DNA of 64,000 nt from Lytechinus pictus (taxonomy: Eukaryota; Echinodermata; Echinoidea; Temnopleuroida; Toxopneustidae), in assembly GCF_037042905.1 (NCBI RefSeq), contig NC_087259.1, forward strand, positions 22,819,001 to 22,883,000. Reading direction: 5' to 3'. The position numbers and the translations under genes were made by a program. Shown one piece after another: positions 47,457 to 58,452 of this stretch. The number at the start of each line of letters is the position of its first letter. Position 1 is the stretch's first letter. The notes beneath the pieces were generated by a model. The model was not told the DNA's origin. It made no database searches and saw nothing but the letters and a program-made list of their open reading frames with translations.

Positions 47457-50400
47457 GCACTACCTATCACCCCTACTATGTCATCTACTACATGAGGCGT
47501 TGTGGTCTAGTGGTTACAACATTCGTCTTTCCATCAGAGGGACGTGAGTTCGAATCCCAGCCACTTTTTTTTCGACCTTACCTTTGGAGTATATTCCTGG
47601 TCCACTTCTGCTTCACTAGATTCTGCAGACAAAGGTCCTTCACTGAGCGACTCTCCATCAGACTGAAGCACATTATTTGGAAGGGACAGCCCTGTTGATA
47701 GTCGTATCTACATGGTACAATAAACAAATGTAAAAAGACCATTAGAGGCCATTCTCAGTACGCTTTCTAAAACTAGTTCACTGGAAACCAGTTTGGAAGA
47801 TCGCTTTTGTCAGCGTTCCCACTTGATCACACGAAAGTGGTTTTAAAAATCACTTCACATAAAGCGATCTTGTTGCTATGGAAACACTCTCAGTGGGGTG
47901 ACACGTTTCTCGCAAAATTCGAAACCGCAGCATAGGCATTCTACACCTGTCGTGTGGAGAAGCGCACTCAAAATGTGCGAAGATCGCTTCCCAAAAAATG
48001 GTTGTGTCCTCACTTATGCTAAAACCAGTATAACAAGGCAAAAGCGATCTTGAAAACTAAATCGAGAGGTGGATTTTTTTAACCGGTTTGGAAGATCGCT
48101 TCGACCATACTCACTACAGGTTAAACTAGTTTCCAGTAAACTAGTTTTAGGAAGGTAGTGAGAATTTCAACCACTCACCACTGTCCACCTTTGTCATTAT
48201 CTCTTTCAAAATATTTTGACATAAAAATCAATCAAAATTTTTTTATAATCGATTATCACATTGCATGAAAGAAACTGTTTTGATACCTTTGTATTCAACA
48301 GTAACTTTTATACAACAAATGGATAGATCCTTGACAGCTGATTGGATGAAAGCGTGTCACATGACATTCAGAGGAATCAGCTATAGCACGCTAAGATATG
48401 CTAGCCGTGCTATAGTCGACTATTGCACGCTCGTGCTATAGTCGACTATAGCACGCTGAAGTAAATGAGCCAGCACTGCAAGATCCCTGGGCACACTGAA
48501 CCCATGGACATGCCCCGTACACGTTAAGTGAATTAGCGGTATACGCGCAATTATAATCACGTTTTCGTATCTCTGACGCTGTACGTAGCACTGCGAATAC
48601 ACGTTGCTAAGCTGAACACAGTGCGCGTACGTACGTTGCTAAGCTAATTATTCCTAGGGTACGCGCTGCTTACCTTTTGGATTTCCTTCTGGATTTTATG
48701 GAATTCGTTCACAAATTGGACTTCATGGATCTATGACTTTGGATCTATGTTGAAAGTACTTGATTCTCCTGGGATTACTGGAGTAAACCTACTCGACGAT
48801 TAAAAGACAACATTGTAAGCAAAATAAGACCTAACGCGCGTTAGTCATAGACTAGACCTATAGATCTAGCCTATCTAGATCTAGTCTAAACTGTAAGCTA
48901 TCGGTGTTGTATAAAACAAATATTCAATGTTGTATTCGTGCGACGTTCCGAATATTACATTCGTTGCAAGTTGAAACAGTCTATTCAACTCCGCTTCGCG
49001 TCGTTGAATAGACTGTTTCAACTTGCACACTCATGCAATATTCGGAACGATCGCACTTATCAACATTGAATATTTGTATACTATAGATTACGTGATTCAG
49101 ACTGACTGCTATCACTTGAATATACTATAAACTATTGGTCGCCATAAATATCTGAACATCATAAACTACCTGTGGAATGGGAACGTCTTCTTTCCTGCCC
49201 TGGATGCGATCCTTCAAGGTGCTCCCGGAAGGTAGCTCCCAGTGGAGCTTCTGCCTGACCTGATGGCCCCTATAGGCTGCTTGGATGGTGGTGGCAGCAT
49301 TGCTCTTGGCCTTCTTCTCTCGAGACTCCTGTGCCTGATCAAAGAGACTTCTTACACCTGCAGGGAAAATAACAGTTGATAAATTTGTTTTATTCATGGG
49401 ACTGATGAGACTTAAATATTGATGAGTTTGGGGTCCATCTCTTCAAAAGCTTTCAAAATACATCTTTTGGTTGTATGCCAAAAACAAGAATTGTGTATCA
49501 CATAGACATATTCAATTAAATAATACAATTTTAGATGTGTATACTCTTAATTAATTGATTAATACAAAAATATCATTAGGGAGCAAACTTCTACAGGATC
49601 ATCAATGAAAATCTTGTGATTTCTTTTTTGCAAGCACTTCCTCATTTCAATAACATCCTTCCAATTCGGGAGAATTATCTGCAAAGCCACTATACATATT
49701 TCGAACACAGGAATTAGAGGGGTATGGTGAAGATGTTAATTGCAATATTATCTAAACATTTTTCATCAAGAATGATTTTCTTCCTCATATAACCAACCTG
49801 GCAGCTCTCCTATGAAGACATTGAAATCCTGGTTGGTTCCAGCTACTTTCTGATGCCTGGTGAGTTTGTCCAATGGAGAGGTAGGCTCTGGTTCGCTGAA
49901 CCTTACACCACTTGCCTTGGTAGCCGATTGTGATAGGCTACTGATGGTGGGTACAGGTGGTACCCCTGGTCTGGCTGGTGGTGATAAGCTACTGTTAGGC
50001 AGTGCAGCAACCCCTGGTATAGGATAGGCCCATCTGTCCACTGGATGGCTCGAAGGTGACCTTGACGCTGTTTGTGAGATACGAGATGGTGAATAACAGA
50101 TATTTTCATCACTTATACAGTGGATTGTGTCAAACTATACAAGATCTTCATGGGGTTGTACACCAATAGCTTAAACCCTGCAGCAGTTTCATGGTAATAT
50201 CAGGTTACTAGGGCCAAGGAATCCCCCCCCCCCCCACCGGGCCTGGTTAGGGTGAAGTTAGTTGCTAACAATAAAATCCACAGCTTTAACCCATTTTTAC
50301 ATGCCTGTAACAAAAGACACACAAAATTGTTTTAAGTACTTTATGACAGTATTTGACTTATATTACAATGAATTATATGTAGTGAAAATGCTTACCTTGG

Positions 50401-53400
50401 TTGGACTGGCCTGGTGCCAGGGCATTGGCAGCCAGGTTGGAGAGGTCCCCAGTGAGTTGCCTGACTTCATCCTCTAGCCTGCCTTGTAGGGCTGCAGCAG
50501 TAGCCTTGAGTGCTGCTATCCGCTCTGCCTTGCTACGGGGCTTCCCAGGGCTCGGGGCTGGCTTGGGCCTAGGAGTAGTGACAGCAGCTGCCTTGTCTGC
50601 TGCAAAGAAACAACAACACAATTGTTATTACATTCCAACCATCTTGCAAAAAAAAAGTAATTGAGATATAAGAAAATAGCACAATCCCAGAAAATTGATT
50701 TTGGTCAAAAGAATTGATTGTAAGGAAATTATCAATACTACCTTAGTCACTAAATATACTCTCTACAGTTACAGTAGCCTTAACATTTACTAAAAAGAAA
50801 TATTGTATATTGCTTAATACATTTAGGGAACATCTGCCTCAAATATGCTAACTGCTACTACACAAATTTAGCCCCCTTTACCAAAAGCAAGCATTCCTTA
50901 TTGGACCTTCTCAATGTTCAAACATAATACACAAAATATGCATAACATGGGTTTTTCTTTATGATTTCAAGCCATTGTGTCTGTAACAGAGTAACTAAGG
51001 GAATATAGCTGGCCAATTTGGGAATAATGTGTTTTGTATTTTTTTTTTCACTTTTACTTGACCAACTGGGCAGACTTCACACATCATCCCAAAACAAACT
51101 GCTTTAGCCAATTTCTCCCAGGCAAATGAAACTGTTCTACATACCAGGTTGTTCTCCCCTGTGTGCATTCTCATTGAGTTGGTTTCTTATCACAGGCGGT
51201 GATTCCTCCTCTTTCACAGGCTCCAAGACGATGTCCCGCCCAATATCCTGCTGATGCTGCTGGTGGTCCTGGAATCCAGGTACCCCAGGTTGTTGTTCTT
51301 GAGGGGTGGAGGATGACAGGTCAGTCTGGGGGCTGGAGCGAAGTGAGCTGTCGCTGCTGGAAGTGCTCCAGAAGGCACGATTCTCCTTGTCGGACCCAGT
51401 TGTGTCGATCTACAAACAGAGACAGTAACATTAGCAGAATTATGACAAAGATACACTTTGACTTTAACATATATTAGTGATGTCAGCATATTTAAACTTT
51501 AAGATTCTTTCTACCTAAAGAGGGATTTTTGTTCAATGGCCACTTAACAGTCTGATTTAGCAACTGACTTTAAAGCAATGTTGGCAGTTTCATTGGGGGG
51601 ACTTTGGGCAGTAGAATCCCTTTTCTATCAATTTGTGAAAATGCATATAAAAAAATAATACACACATTTGAATCTGAGCTTTGTAAAAAGTTCACATCAC
51701 AAAACCTGTTGCCAATGACACTTAACTTTGATATCAGTTACTTCTATATGTGAAATATGAGAGCAAAAGTTCCTTCAATAATCAAACCCTTACATCATTT
51801 GAAGCTATCCATTCTATGACAGAATGAAATTTTGTAATATCAATGAAGGAATATTCATTTCCTAAATAAGGATTACACAATGCACTCACCTTTCTATGGT
51901 TGTCCTGGTATGGGTGATTCCTTTGAAGGGTGACTGGTCTCACAATGCGCTGTTGGTGCTGCTGCATAGAACCTTGACCCTTGCTGAATGTTTCATCAAA
52001 GAGTCTGACTCCATTATCCACTGGTATCCTTTCACCACTCCCTTCTCCCTTCTGACTGGCTGTCTTGGCATTCTCACGTTGTCTCTTATATAAATCTTGC
52101 AACTTTTCCCTTTTCTTCTCTGCTTGTAGCAACCGTTGTTTTTTATCTTCCTGCAGCTTTCTCCGTCTCTCCAAACGTTGTTTAGCCATGTACTTTTGCA
52201 CCTCTTCAGCTTCATAGTGCCGTAACTTCTGCACTGGAGCAGAGCTGTTGCTCATGTCTTTTGATTTGGACCTGTTGATCTTCTTTTTCCGTGACAATCT
52301 TGGTACATTGTTGTTGTTTTTGCTAGACTTGGACTCTGCTGGGGGAGGGGATGAGTCTCTCCCATCGTCTGAGTCATCGAGATGCAAGTCATTCAAGACT
52401 TCATGGGCTTCATCAGGTAAGTGTCCTACAATAGGAGCTTGCCCTTCTGGCTGCTGGTGAACATTGCTATCATCGTCAGACTCAATAGGATGCTCTGATA
52501 ATCTATCAACTTCATCATCTGTGTGAATCCCAACATTGTCTGTGGGAGCCTCAGAGTTTTGCACCTTTTGAGAAGTAGAGTCTTTTGTATGCACTGTATC
52601 AGAAGTCTGCTTAGGTACCTTCGGTGGAGGTCCTAGCACCTTGTTAACGGTTTTCTGCCCCTCCCGCCATGCCCTAGCGCTGACACCAGGTGCAGGTTCT
52701 GGTTTCTTTGGCTTAGTAGTTGGAAGAGGAGTTTTACAGACTTTACGAACAGGCTTCTGGGGCTTCTTATGCATTTGATTATCTTCTGTCTGTCTGTGTA
52801 TCGGTTGTAGAGGCTTTGATGCTATAGTTTTTGCACTATTTCTAGACTGATTGGAAACAGGCAGTTGTCCTTGATTTTTCTCATTTGGCCTGCTTGTTTT
52901 TCTTTTCAGCTGATCTTCGGTAACTATCCTACCATCTTTTATTTGGAAGCGTGCCTCTGCCTGATTAAAACCTCTATATGCAGGTGCAGCTGGAGCAGAA
53001 GCCACCTTGCGGACAGGCACTTTTGGATGAAGACCTAACAAGAAATCTGTTTCATTTTCAGAATTTATGCGGACTGGATCCCCTTCATGATGTCTCTTTC
53101 TCTGTGCTTCTGGATCCCTATCTCTCAACCTTGCTGCTGACAACTGCTGCTTTTGCACACGTTCTCTCAATCTGTCCATGTGATTAAGCATTGCTGGATC
53201 CCTACTCTTTGTGCTGGAGGATATCATTTGAAGCAGCAGCTTGTTCTCTGGGGTATTAGCCACAGAGGGTGCTGCCTTGTCCTGACTCAATTTCATCACA
53301 GGATTATCCCCAAACAGCCTGTCATAGGCAGGGATGTAGTCCTTGCTCACTCTTAAACCTGGTGACACTTCAACCGTAGATGCCTGACGAACAAGGCTAG

Positions 53401-56400
53401 GAGTCCGGATATCATTCAAGACTCTGATCTCCGAGCTGCTGCCTATGGACAAGTTTGCAGAACCGTTTCCAAGGATGTCCCTGCTGGATGACTCCCTTGA
53501 CCGGTCTGGTGCTGAAGTGCCTCTTTGAGGATTCATACTTTTGCTGACTGTAGTGTCTCTAAGAGTTGTAATTGCACCGTCAGTTATGTTGCTTGGTTGT
53601 TGGGAGCCTGATCTCTGGGAGTGTATTGTGCTTGCTGTTAGATCGGGAGGAAACAGTTCCAGATCCCTCCTATGCTGTAGGTCTTCTATAGAAAATAAAA
53701 GCAAATCAAACATTAATAAGGACAACATGATCCATAATACTTTACAGTAGCACTTTGAAAGACTGTAAACATACACATGTACCGGTACCAGTTTGAATAT
53801 CAAATTGAAAGTGAAACTATGGTAATGATATTGTAAATTCATTAATCATTTGCAAGTCACCCCATTTGTAGTACTGCAATACTAAGATATTAATCAATCA
53901 CTGAAGGAAACTACTTTCACTTTCACATCACACATTCAGTGCTAATTACCAATTACAAATTATAACATACCTTTAATGGTAACCTTTTTTCTGGGCTTTT
54001 CATATGGATGCTTCCTCGTCTTCTGAACCTGCATAAAATATTGATTAAAAAAAGTAGCAGAAAATGGAAACTATGGGTGAAGAAAAAACATACTTTCAAA
54101 TTTATAAGCTTGCCGAAACCAAGAACTTGAACTATTTCCTCTATTTTGCCAAATCCAAACTAGAAAGTGACTTGACAATAATCCATAACATAATCTGAGT
54201 CCAACATTTGTGATTTATCATTGTATACCATTATGCAAAGATTGGTAGCAAGTGATGTTTTTTTAAAGGTCAAGGAATTTGGAACATATGACCGGTGTGA
54301 GAGCAACTGAAGTCACTGAACCCTGTATTATTTTGTAGCTGTAACATAAAATGATGAATTAATTCATAGGCTATATAAAATGAAACACCTCTAAATATTA
54401 TAATACATGTTAAGTGAAATTTCCTTTTGAATATTGTAATCATATTTTTTTTTTCAAAAGCCACATATGTAGTATATTAACAAGGGGTAGAGATACCAAC
54501 AATATTGTTTAACTGTACTCGGTTGGAGTTCGGGGTCATTTGTTTATTCACTAACCTTTGAAGTACATGTAGGGCTTGATCTAATTTCCATGGACGGTAC
54601 AGAATCTACTGGTAGACGTGCACCTGTAGGATGCCTTGGCTCTAGGAGGCTTCCTGAAGTATCATCAAGGTGTTCTATGCGGGCTTCAGCTCGATATAAC
54701 TGTTTTATAAATAAAACAAAAATTCTTACTGCATAAATATGCTGATTGAACGCTAACATAATAAACATGGTCATAAATAAACATGGTTATGATTTATGAA
54801 AAAACCGCACCTCAGTTTTTTTTAATTTGGGGGGAAATACATTTATCTGCAAAAGTGATAAAGATATTTTTTCAATGCCATCGAAATGCTGACGGGTTTT
54901 CTGTAAGCACATTTCTTTTGAGGAAAATTTTTTCTATTTACATGGCAACTATTTACTGCTGGCAATAATTCAAATGAGATTACATAGATAAGATTATATT
55001 AGATTGAGATCTGCACTGATCCGTATTCAAAGCAGTGAAAATGGCCTCCATTGGCAGTACCTGCCATGAAAAAAAAATTCTTGCTGAGAAAGGGTGACAA
55101 TACAAATTATAAAAAGTCTACAATTTATACAATTACACCATTATCTAGAAATACACAAGGAAGTGAAACTTACAGCTGACTTTGCTTCTGTGATATTGTC
55201 CCATGCTGTAGCCAAATCTGAAGAAAAAAACAAAGTCCAAGGTACTAACTTTGTGGACAGTAAAAGGCTTCAAATTCTTAGAAAACATCAAGGAAGTAAC
55301 AAGACACCATACATTTACTTGTAACAAGATAGAGGTCCATGGAAGAGACTACATGTATGTAGATAATTAATGGCAAGTTATCAATAGGATTATTTATAGT
55401 ACCATTTCATTTAAACCCTTCCCCGTAATATAAATGTATAATGACAGGAAGGAAATTCTGTGGCATAGAAAAACTGAAAAAGGTGTACATAATAAATATT
55501 CACTAGATCAATAATAAAGAATATCCCAGCTTTCAACGAACTGCAATAGTCATTTGAAATGAAAGATACATCTTCATTTGTCTAAACGAACCATAGTCGA
55601 GGCCAGAAGTTTGCATACACCCAGGAAATTCAAAGAAAAGTTGATACTTACCAAACATCATAAAATTTACTGTATCTTACAAAATATTTGTGCTATCATG
55701 ACAAATTTGATATCAAACAAATGAGTATGTCATGCCCCTTCATCACACTGCTTTGTCATCAGGAGCTGAAAAATATGTAGGTGTCATTTTTTCCCCAGAA
55801 ATCTTCATATTTTAGACAAATTAAAAATAAAAACTTGACAAAAACATTTCATATTTGTGCTGGTTACTTCTCAATACAAACATTTCAGATTACACTTTGT
55901 TCAGTGGTGACATACATACTAGAAAATGTATAATATAAATCATAGATTTGACATTCATATTTTTTTTTCTTCACAGAAAATTCCACCTGAAAGATACTTT
56001 AATCCCAACCGCATCCCAATCATGTGAAAGAGCTTAATATGCTCTTTCATTTGATACCAAATTTGTCATGGTAGTATTTATATTTCTAAAGATATATATT
56101 AAATGTTACGATGTTTGGCAAGTTATCAAGTTTCACTGAATTCCATGGGTGTATGTAAACTTTTGGCCTCAACTGTACATAACTTAAGTTTGCATGCATG
56201 TAGCATTTGGAAAAACAGAGTGGTACAAAACAAAACCATTGTTGTGCATTCACCGTCAGGTAAAGGCAAACATATTTTCACTCCTGAGTCTAGCTGTATT
56301 GAAGAAAACCCATGTAAAGGTCAAAACGAAATAGGGAACAAGTGGTAATTGAAATTTGGCAAGCTTACCTGCAAGTGGCTTTTCATCATCGACTTGAAAG

Positions 56401-56462
56401 GGATGTCTTTGAACTACAGTAGGCTCAGTTACCCGCCTTGCTCTCACTGTTGTACTGGCCAT
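30686..56462 (-). CDS. CEP350: Centrosome-associated protein 350, complete coding region in 27 exons
   Basis: CEP350 is a large centrosomal and centriolar scaffold that anchors microtubules and recruits partners such as FGFR1OP (FOP). Coding exons in transcript order: 56462-56369, 55217-55174, 54699-54556, 54028-53971, 53685-51890, 51409-51145, 50599-50396, 50067-49798, 49357-49170, 47707-47582, 46071-45921, 45393-45164, 44905-44814, 44594-44366, 44077-43820, 43337-42888, 42527-42340, 41938-41251, 40706-40566, 40190-39832, 39401-39188, 38536-38310, 36649-36303, 35789-35629, 34941-34554, 34203-33212, 32899-30686. All have AG/GT borders and compatible phases. They total 10,518 nt, giving 3,505 residues (human ~3,117). 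N-terminal family motifs lie near residues 30, 340 and 450. There is an IQ motif at ~979-995, coiled coils throughout, and a CAP-Gly domain from ~2774. Small extra or alternative exons cannot be excluded. Confidence 0.93.
35185..35220. repeat. Poly-C run in CEP350 intron 24
   Basis: About 18 C residues lie between exons 24 and 25, inside otherwise AT-rich intron. Assembly errors are possible here. Confidence 0.7.
39188..40190 (-). CDS. CEP350: CEP350 exons 20 and 21 (coiled coil)
   Basis: Exons 40190-39832 and 39401-39188 join as AA|G. The first encodes NEIKQMLTSQRQASLERQR and a Ser/Pro-rich segment. The second encodes the basic helix KREMKLKKRRKNAEELLAWK. The intron between them is 430 bp. 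Confidence 0.85.
42040..42290. repeat. Imperfect ATC/ACC trinucleotide repeat, CEP350 intron 17
   Basis: CATCATCATCACCATTATCA-type sequence with a C-run occupies most of this intron. Confidence 0.75.
42888..43337 (-). CDS. CEP350: CEP350 exon 16 (coiled coil)
   Basis: The exon encodes residues ~1384-1533. It is mostly a long heptad-rich helix running from ESVRQLSEVERTRAV to EAAKQLAE. The donor GAG|GTGAAA is weaker than the others, so the 3' edge is slightly less certain. Confidence 0.82.
47141..47460. repeat. Long (TAC)n microsatellite with (CTACTG) block, CEP350 intron 10
   Basis: More than 300 bp of TAC triplets includes a hexamer CTACTG section at ~47245-47299. Open frames encoding poly-Leu, poly-Thr or poly-Val here are artefacts. 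Confidence 0.95.
47491..47568 (+). repeat. tRNA-derived SINE head
   Basis: The A box (TGGTCTAGTGGTTA) and B box (AGTTCGAATCCC) have tRNA spacing, but the stems do not pair well, so it is not a functional tRNA. It lies 13 bp from the end of CEP350 exon 10 and next to the TAC repeat. Confidence 0.7.
47751..48165. mobile_element. MITE in CEP350 intron 9
   Basis: Ends ATTCTCAGTACGCTTTC and the complement of ATTCTCACTACCTTCC run into CTAAAACTAGTT on both sides. The interior has repeated GAAGATCGCTT and AAGCGATCTT. No target duplication is clear. Confidence 0.7.
48406..48455. repeat. Tandem pair of 24-bp palindromes
   Basis: Two 24-mers, each self-complementary around GTCGAC (GCTATAGTCGACTATAGC core, first copy with one change), lie 26 bp apart. 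Further GCTATAG/CTATAGC pieces flank them from 48380. Confidence 0.8.
48910..49080. mobile_element. Small fold-back element in CEP350 intron 9
   Basis: Arms of ~80 bp contain AAATATTCAATGTTG, GTTCCGAATATT and GTTGAAACAGTCTATTCAAC. They surround a short CCGCTTCGCG tip. TA lies at both outer edges. Confidence 0.75.
49170..49357 (-). CDS. CEP350: CEP350 exon 9 (IQ motif)
   Basis: The exon encodes AATTIQAAYRGHQVRQKL, an IQ motif (calmodulin-binding type), preceded by a charged helix. It is phase-compatible on both sides. Confidence 0.88.
51890..53685 (-). CDS. CEP350: CEP350 large exon 5
   Basis: This 1,796-nt exon encodes residues ~114-712. It has a KVPVRKVASAPAAPAYRGFN motif and an AWREGQKTVNKVLGPPPK motif, both conserved in vertebrate CEP350. 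A highly basic helix (MAKQRLERRRKLQEDKKQ) lies near residues 610-660 and could bind microtubules. Confidence 0.9.
55174..55217 (-). CDS. CEP350: CEP350 exon 2 (44 nt, conserved N-terminal motif)
   Basis: The exon encodes LATAWDNITEAKSA. This continues into LYRAEARIEHLDD of the next exon and matches the conserved N-terminal helix of vertebrate CEP350. Its borders are CTTCAG and GTAAGT. Confidence 0.85.
55594..56175. mobile_element. Tc1-type MITE in CEP350 intron between coding exons 1 and 2
   Basis: The right end is the complement of CAGTTGAGGCCAAAAGTTTA then CATACACCC, next to TA. The left end TAGTCGAGGCCAGAAGTTTG then CATACACCC is a diverged copy. Such ends are typical of Tc1-like transposons. 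Inner arms are also complementary (GACAAATTTG against CAAATTTGTC). No transposase is present. Confidence 0.8.
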
Positions 56463-56498
56463 AATAAAGCACCAACTACATTATATCACCTATCATGT
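56369..56498 (-). CDS. CEP350: CEP350 first coding exon with start codon
   Basis: The exon starts after TTTTCAG, carries 36 nt of 5' UTR and then the ATG at 56462-56460 (A at -3, G at +4). It encodes MASTTVRARRVTEP and ends before GTAAGC. Upstream, in the 5' UTR part, lies a short reading frame that ends ATGTAG. Confidence 0.8.
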
Positions 56499-56639
56499 CT
56501 GAAAAGAAACATACAATGTAGGAATATGAGTCTAGTATATTTGCTAATACATTGTATCATTCACTCACTCACTCACTCGCTCACTTATTATTCACTCATT
56601 CAGTCATTCATTCATTCATTTTTTACTAAAAATTGTTAA

Positions 56640-57195
56640 TCCACATCAAATCATTTGAATTTTAAAAATAGCATTTCAAAAATATATTTCAGAAATAGAA
56701 AGAAAGTAAGTTCATCACGAAAGAACAAATAATCAACAGTTAATCATGCACCGTTAATGGTCACCTGGCCCCCGTAACAGGAAGGTTAGCGATTAATCAA
56801 TAATTTGAAAGAACGATTCTGTTTGGTTCCCAGTCAGTCTACTGAGCAAAATGCGCACGCAACGATGATCGTGTTAGGCTATTTCATTAATTTTTTATTG
56901 GTCATTTTGAAGATACTATCCTAAATTTGAGAGAACGTTCACAAACTCTGAACAAAACCACAGATTTCTTCATTTTTGGCACATTTTACTGCGACCCCCT
57001 TCTTAAATTTGAGCAACTCTGCCGCAAGCTCTGAAAATATGGTGCAGACTAAATCTATCCTTTTTTAAAAGCAAAATTTAACTTTTTAAAGGGGATTTTG
57101 GAGTTGAAATCAGGATTTTCATGGGTTGAGCACAGTAGCAAATCGTACAGAACGGATAGTGTTCACCTTACCGCAAGCTGGCAACGTACACTTTA
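56640..57195. other. CEP350 intron 1 or upstream sequence
   Basis: No exon is supported. CACT/CATT repeats lie just before it near 56562-56618. Confidence 0.4.
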
Positions 57196-57633
57196 GGAGG
57201 CAGCGTAGCTCAGTCGGTTAGAGCGCATGTTTCGGATAAGATCGTAGATCTCAACGTGAGGGGTTCGAGTCCCGCTCATGCCGAAACGCATCTAACCAAA
57301 AAAAAAATCTGATGCTATAGCGTTGTGTGTAAGCATGCCTCACCACTGTATTCAGTGCAGGTGTGAATGCAGTTGGAAAACACTCCGTCCATCGGAAAGG
57401 ACGCAAATGTTGGTCCCGTGAATAGGAGAGTCACAACCTATGCACGTTAAAACCAATATACTATTCGTCAAAGAGTAGGGTGTTCACCCGGTGTATTGCA
57501 CCTGCCGGTCCGCGGTACTACAATACTGCAAGAATCTTCAGGATTGAAGGAGGCAGTCAGTGTAGGATGAAGAAGATGAAGAAGAATCTTCAGGATTGAA
57601 GGAGGCAGTCAGTGTAGCTTGAAACCTTGAAAC
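57196..57633 (+). repeat. tRNA-derived SINE, near full length
   Basis: The tRNA-like head has A box TAGCTCAGTCGGTTAGAGCG and B box GGGTTCGAGTCCC. An A-run and a body follow, with CATCGGAAAGGACG, GGTCCCGTG and TGCACGTTAAAACC, a pattern found in SINEs of many marine invertebrates. The tail holds two copies of GAATCTTCAGGATTGAAGGA (57531 and 57590 region) and ends CTTGAAACCTTGAAACC. Confidence 0.75.
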
Positions 57634-57639
57634 CATACT

Positions 57640-58446
57640 TAGGGACAGTGATTTTCCGTTTCAAAAAATTGCCTTTTCCGTTTCAGAAAATCTCAAATTC
57701 CGTTTCAGCATGTCAGAAAACGGAAATTCCGTTTCCCCATAGACTTTGTACACACGGAAAAGTGACAATTCCGTTTACACATTTACATGCACACTCGCAC
57801 TGGTCAAAATTTGTATCTGCTACTGTACCAACAACACAATAAAATCCGTTCTAATCGGATCTATGCGGGTGAATAAAATATTTTAACACACCCATTTTGC
57901 ATGCATACATCCTCACCTTTCATATTATTAGCATTATTTCACGGTGAAATGATATTTCATCGATAATTTTGGGGGTTTTTGGACATCGTTATCATCAGTC
58001 AACGTCTTTTCCCAATCCGCCATCTTGGATTTTAAGACCACGATATCGTGCTGTTACATCTTCAAACGTAGAGGGCAGCAACACACAACTGTGTACATGT
58101 AGTTGAACGATACATGTGTGCATGTGAAGCCCAACCCGGCCGGCCGGGTACGGGTACGGGTACGGTGCGGGGTACGGGTACAATCGAGTGTGCTGATGTC
58201 GAGTGCAGTCACGATGTGTGAATTGTCATGATAGTAGCGAAGTGAGATCGTGTTTTCTGGGTTTTTTTGGCCATTTAATATTCTCATTTTGTTGTGATTT
58301 TGGAGTAATTTCTGTTGCTATTCTGTGTATTTTGAGGGAAAATACGTTTTCCGTGATTTTCCGTTTGAAATGCCATTTTCCGTTTCAAAAGACCCTTTCC
58401 GTGAATTCCGTCCGTTTTCCGCGATCGCGGAAAATCACTGTCCCTA
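57640..58446. mobile_element. TIR element with TAGGGACAGTG ends
   Basis: Perfect 19-bp inverted ends TAGGGACAGTGATTTTCCG are flanked by CATACT on both sides. The ends continue into several CCGTTTCA/TTCCGTTT copies. A GTACGGGTACGGG block with nearby GGCCGGCCGGG lies at ~58137-58182. No transposase is present. It is possibly hAT-like but the duplication looks 6 bp. Confidence 0.75.
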
Positions 58447-58452
58447 CATACT

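Noticed and set aside
47083..47547. Open frames encoding long poly-Leu, poly-Thr or poly-Val proteins
   Set aside because: They are translations of the TAC microsatellite in a CEP350 intron.
47491..47568. Functional tRNA gene
   Set aside because: A and B boxes are present but the D and T stems pair poorly and no clean anticodon stem forms; it reads as a SINE head.
57196..57288. Functional tRNA gene
   Set aside because: It is followed by a SINE body and the tRNA stems are imperfect.
11395..57633. SINE tail (CTTGAAACC) and LINE tail (TTCAAGG) as proof that this LINE mobilises this SINE
   Set aside because: In matched orientation the two tails are not the same sequence; they are closer to reverse complements.
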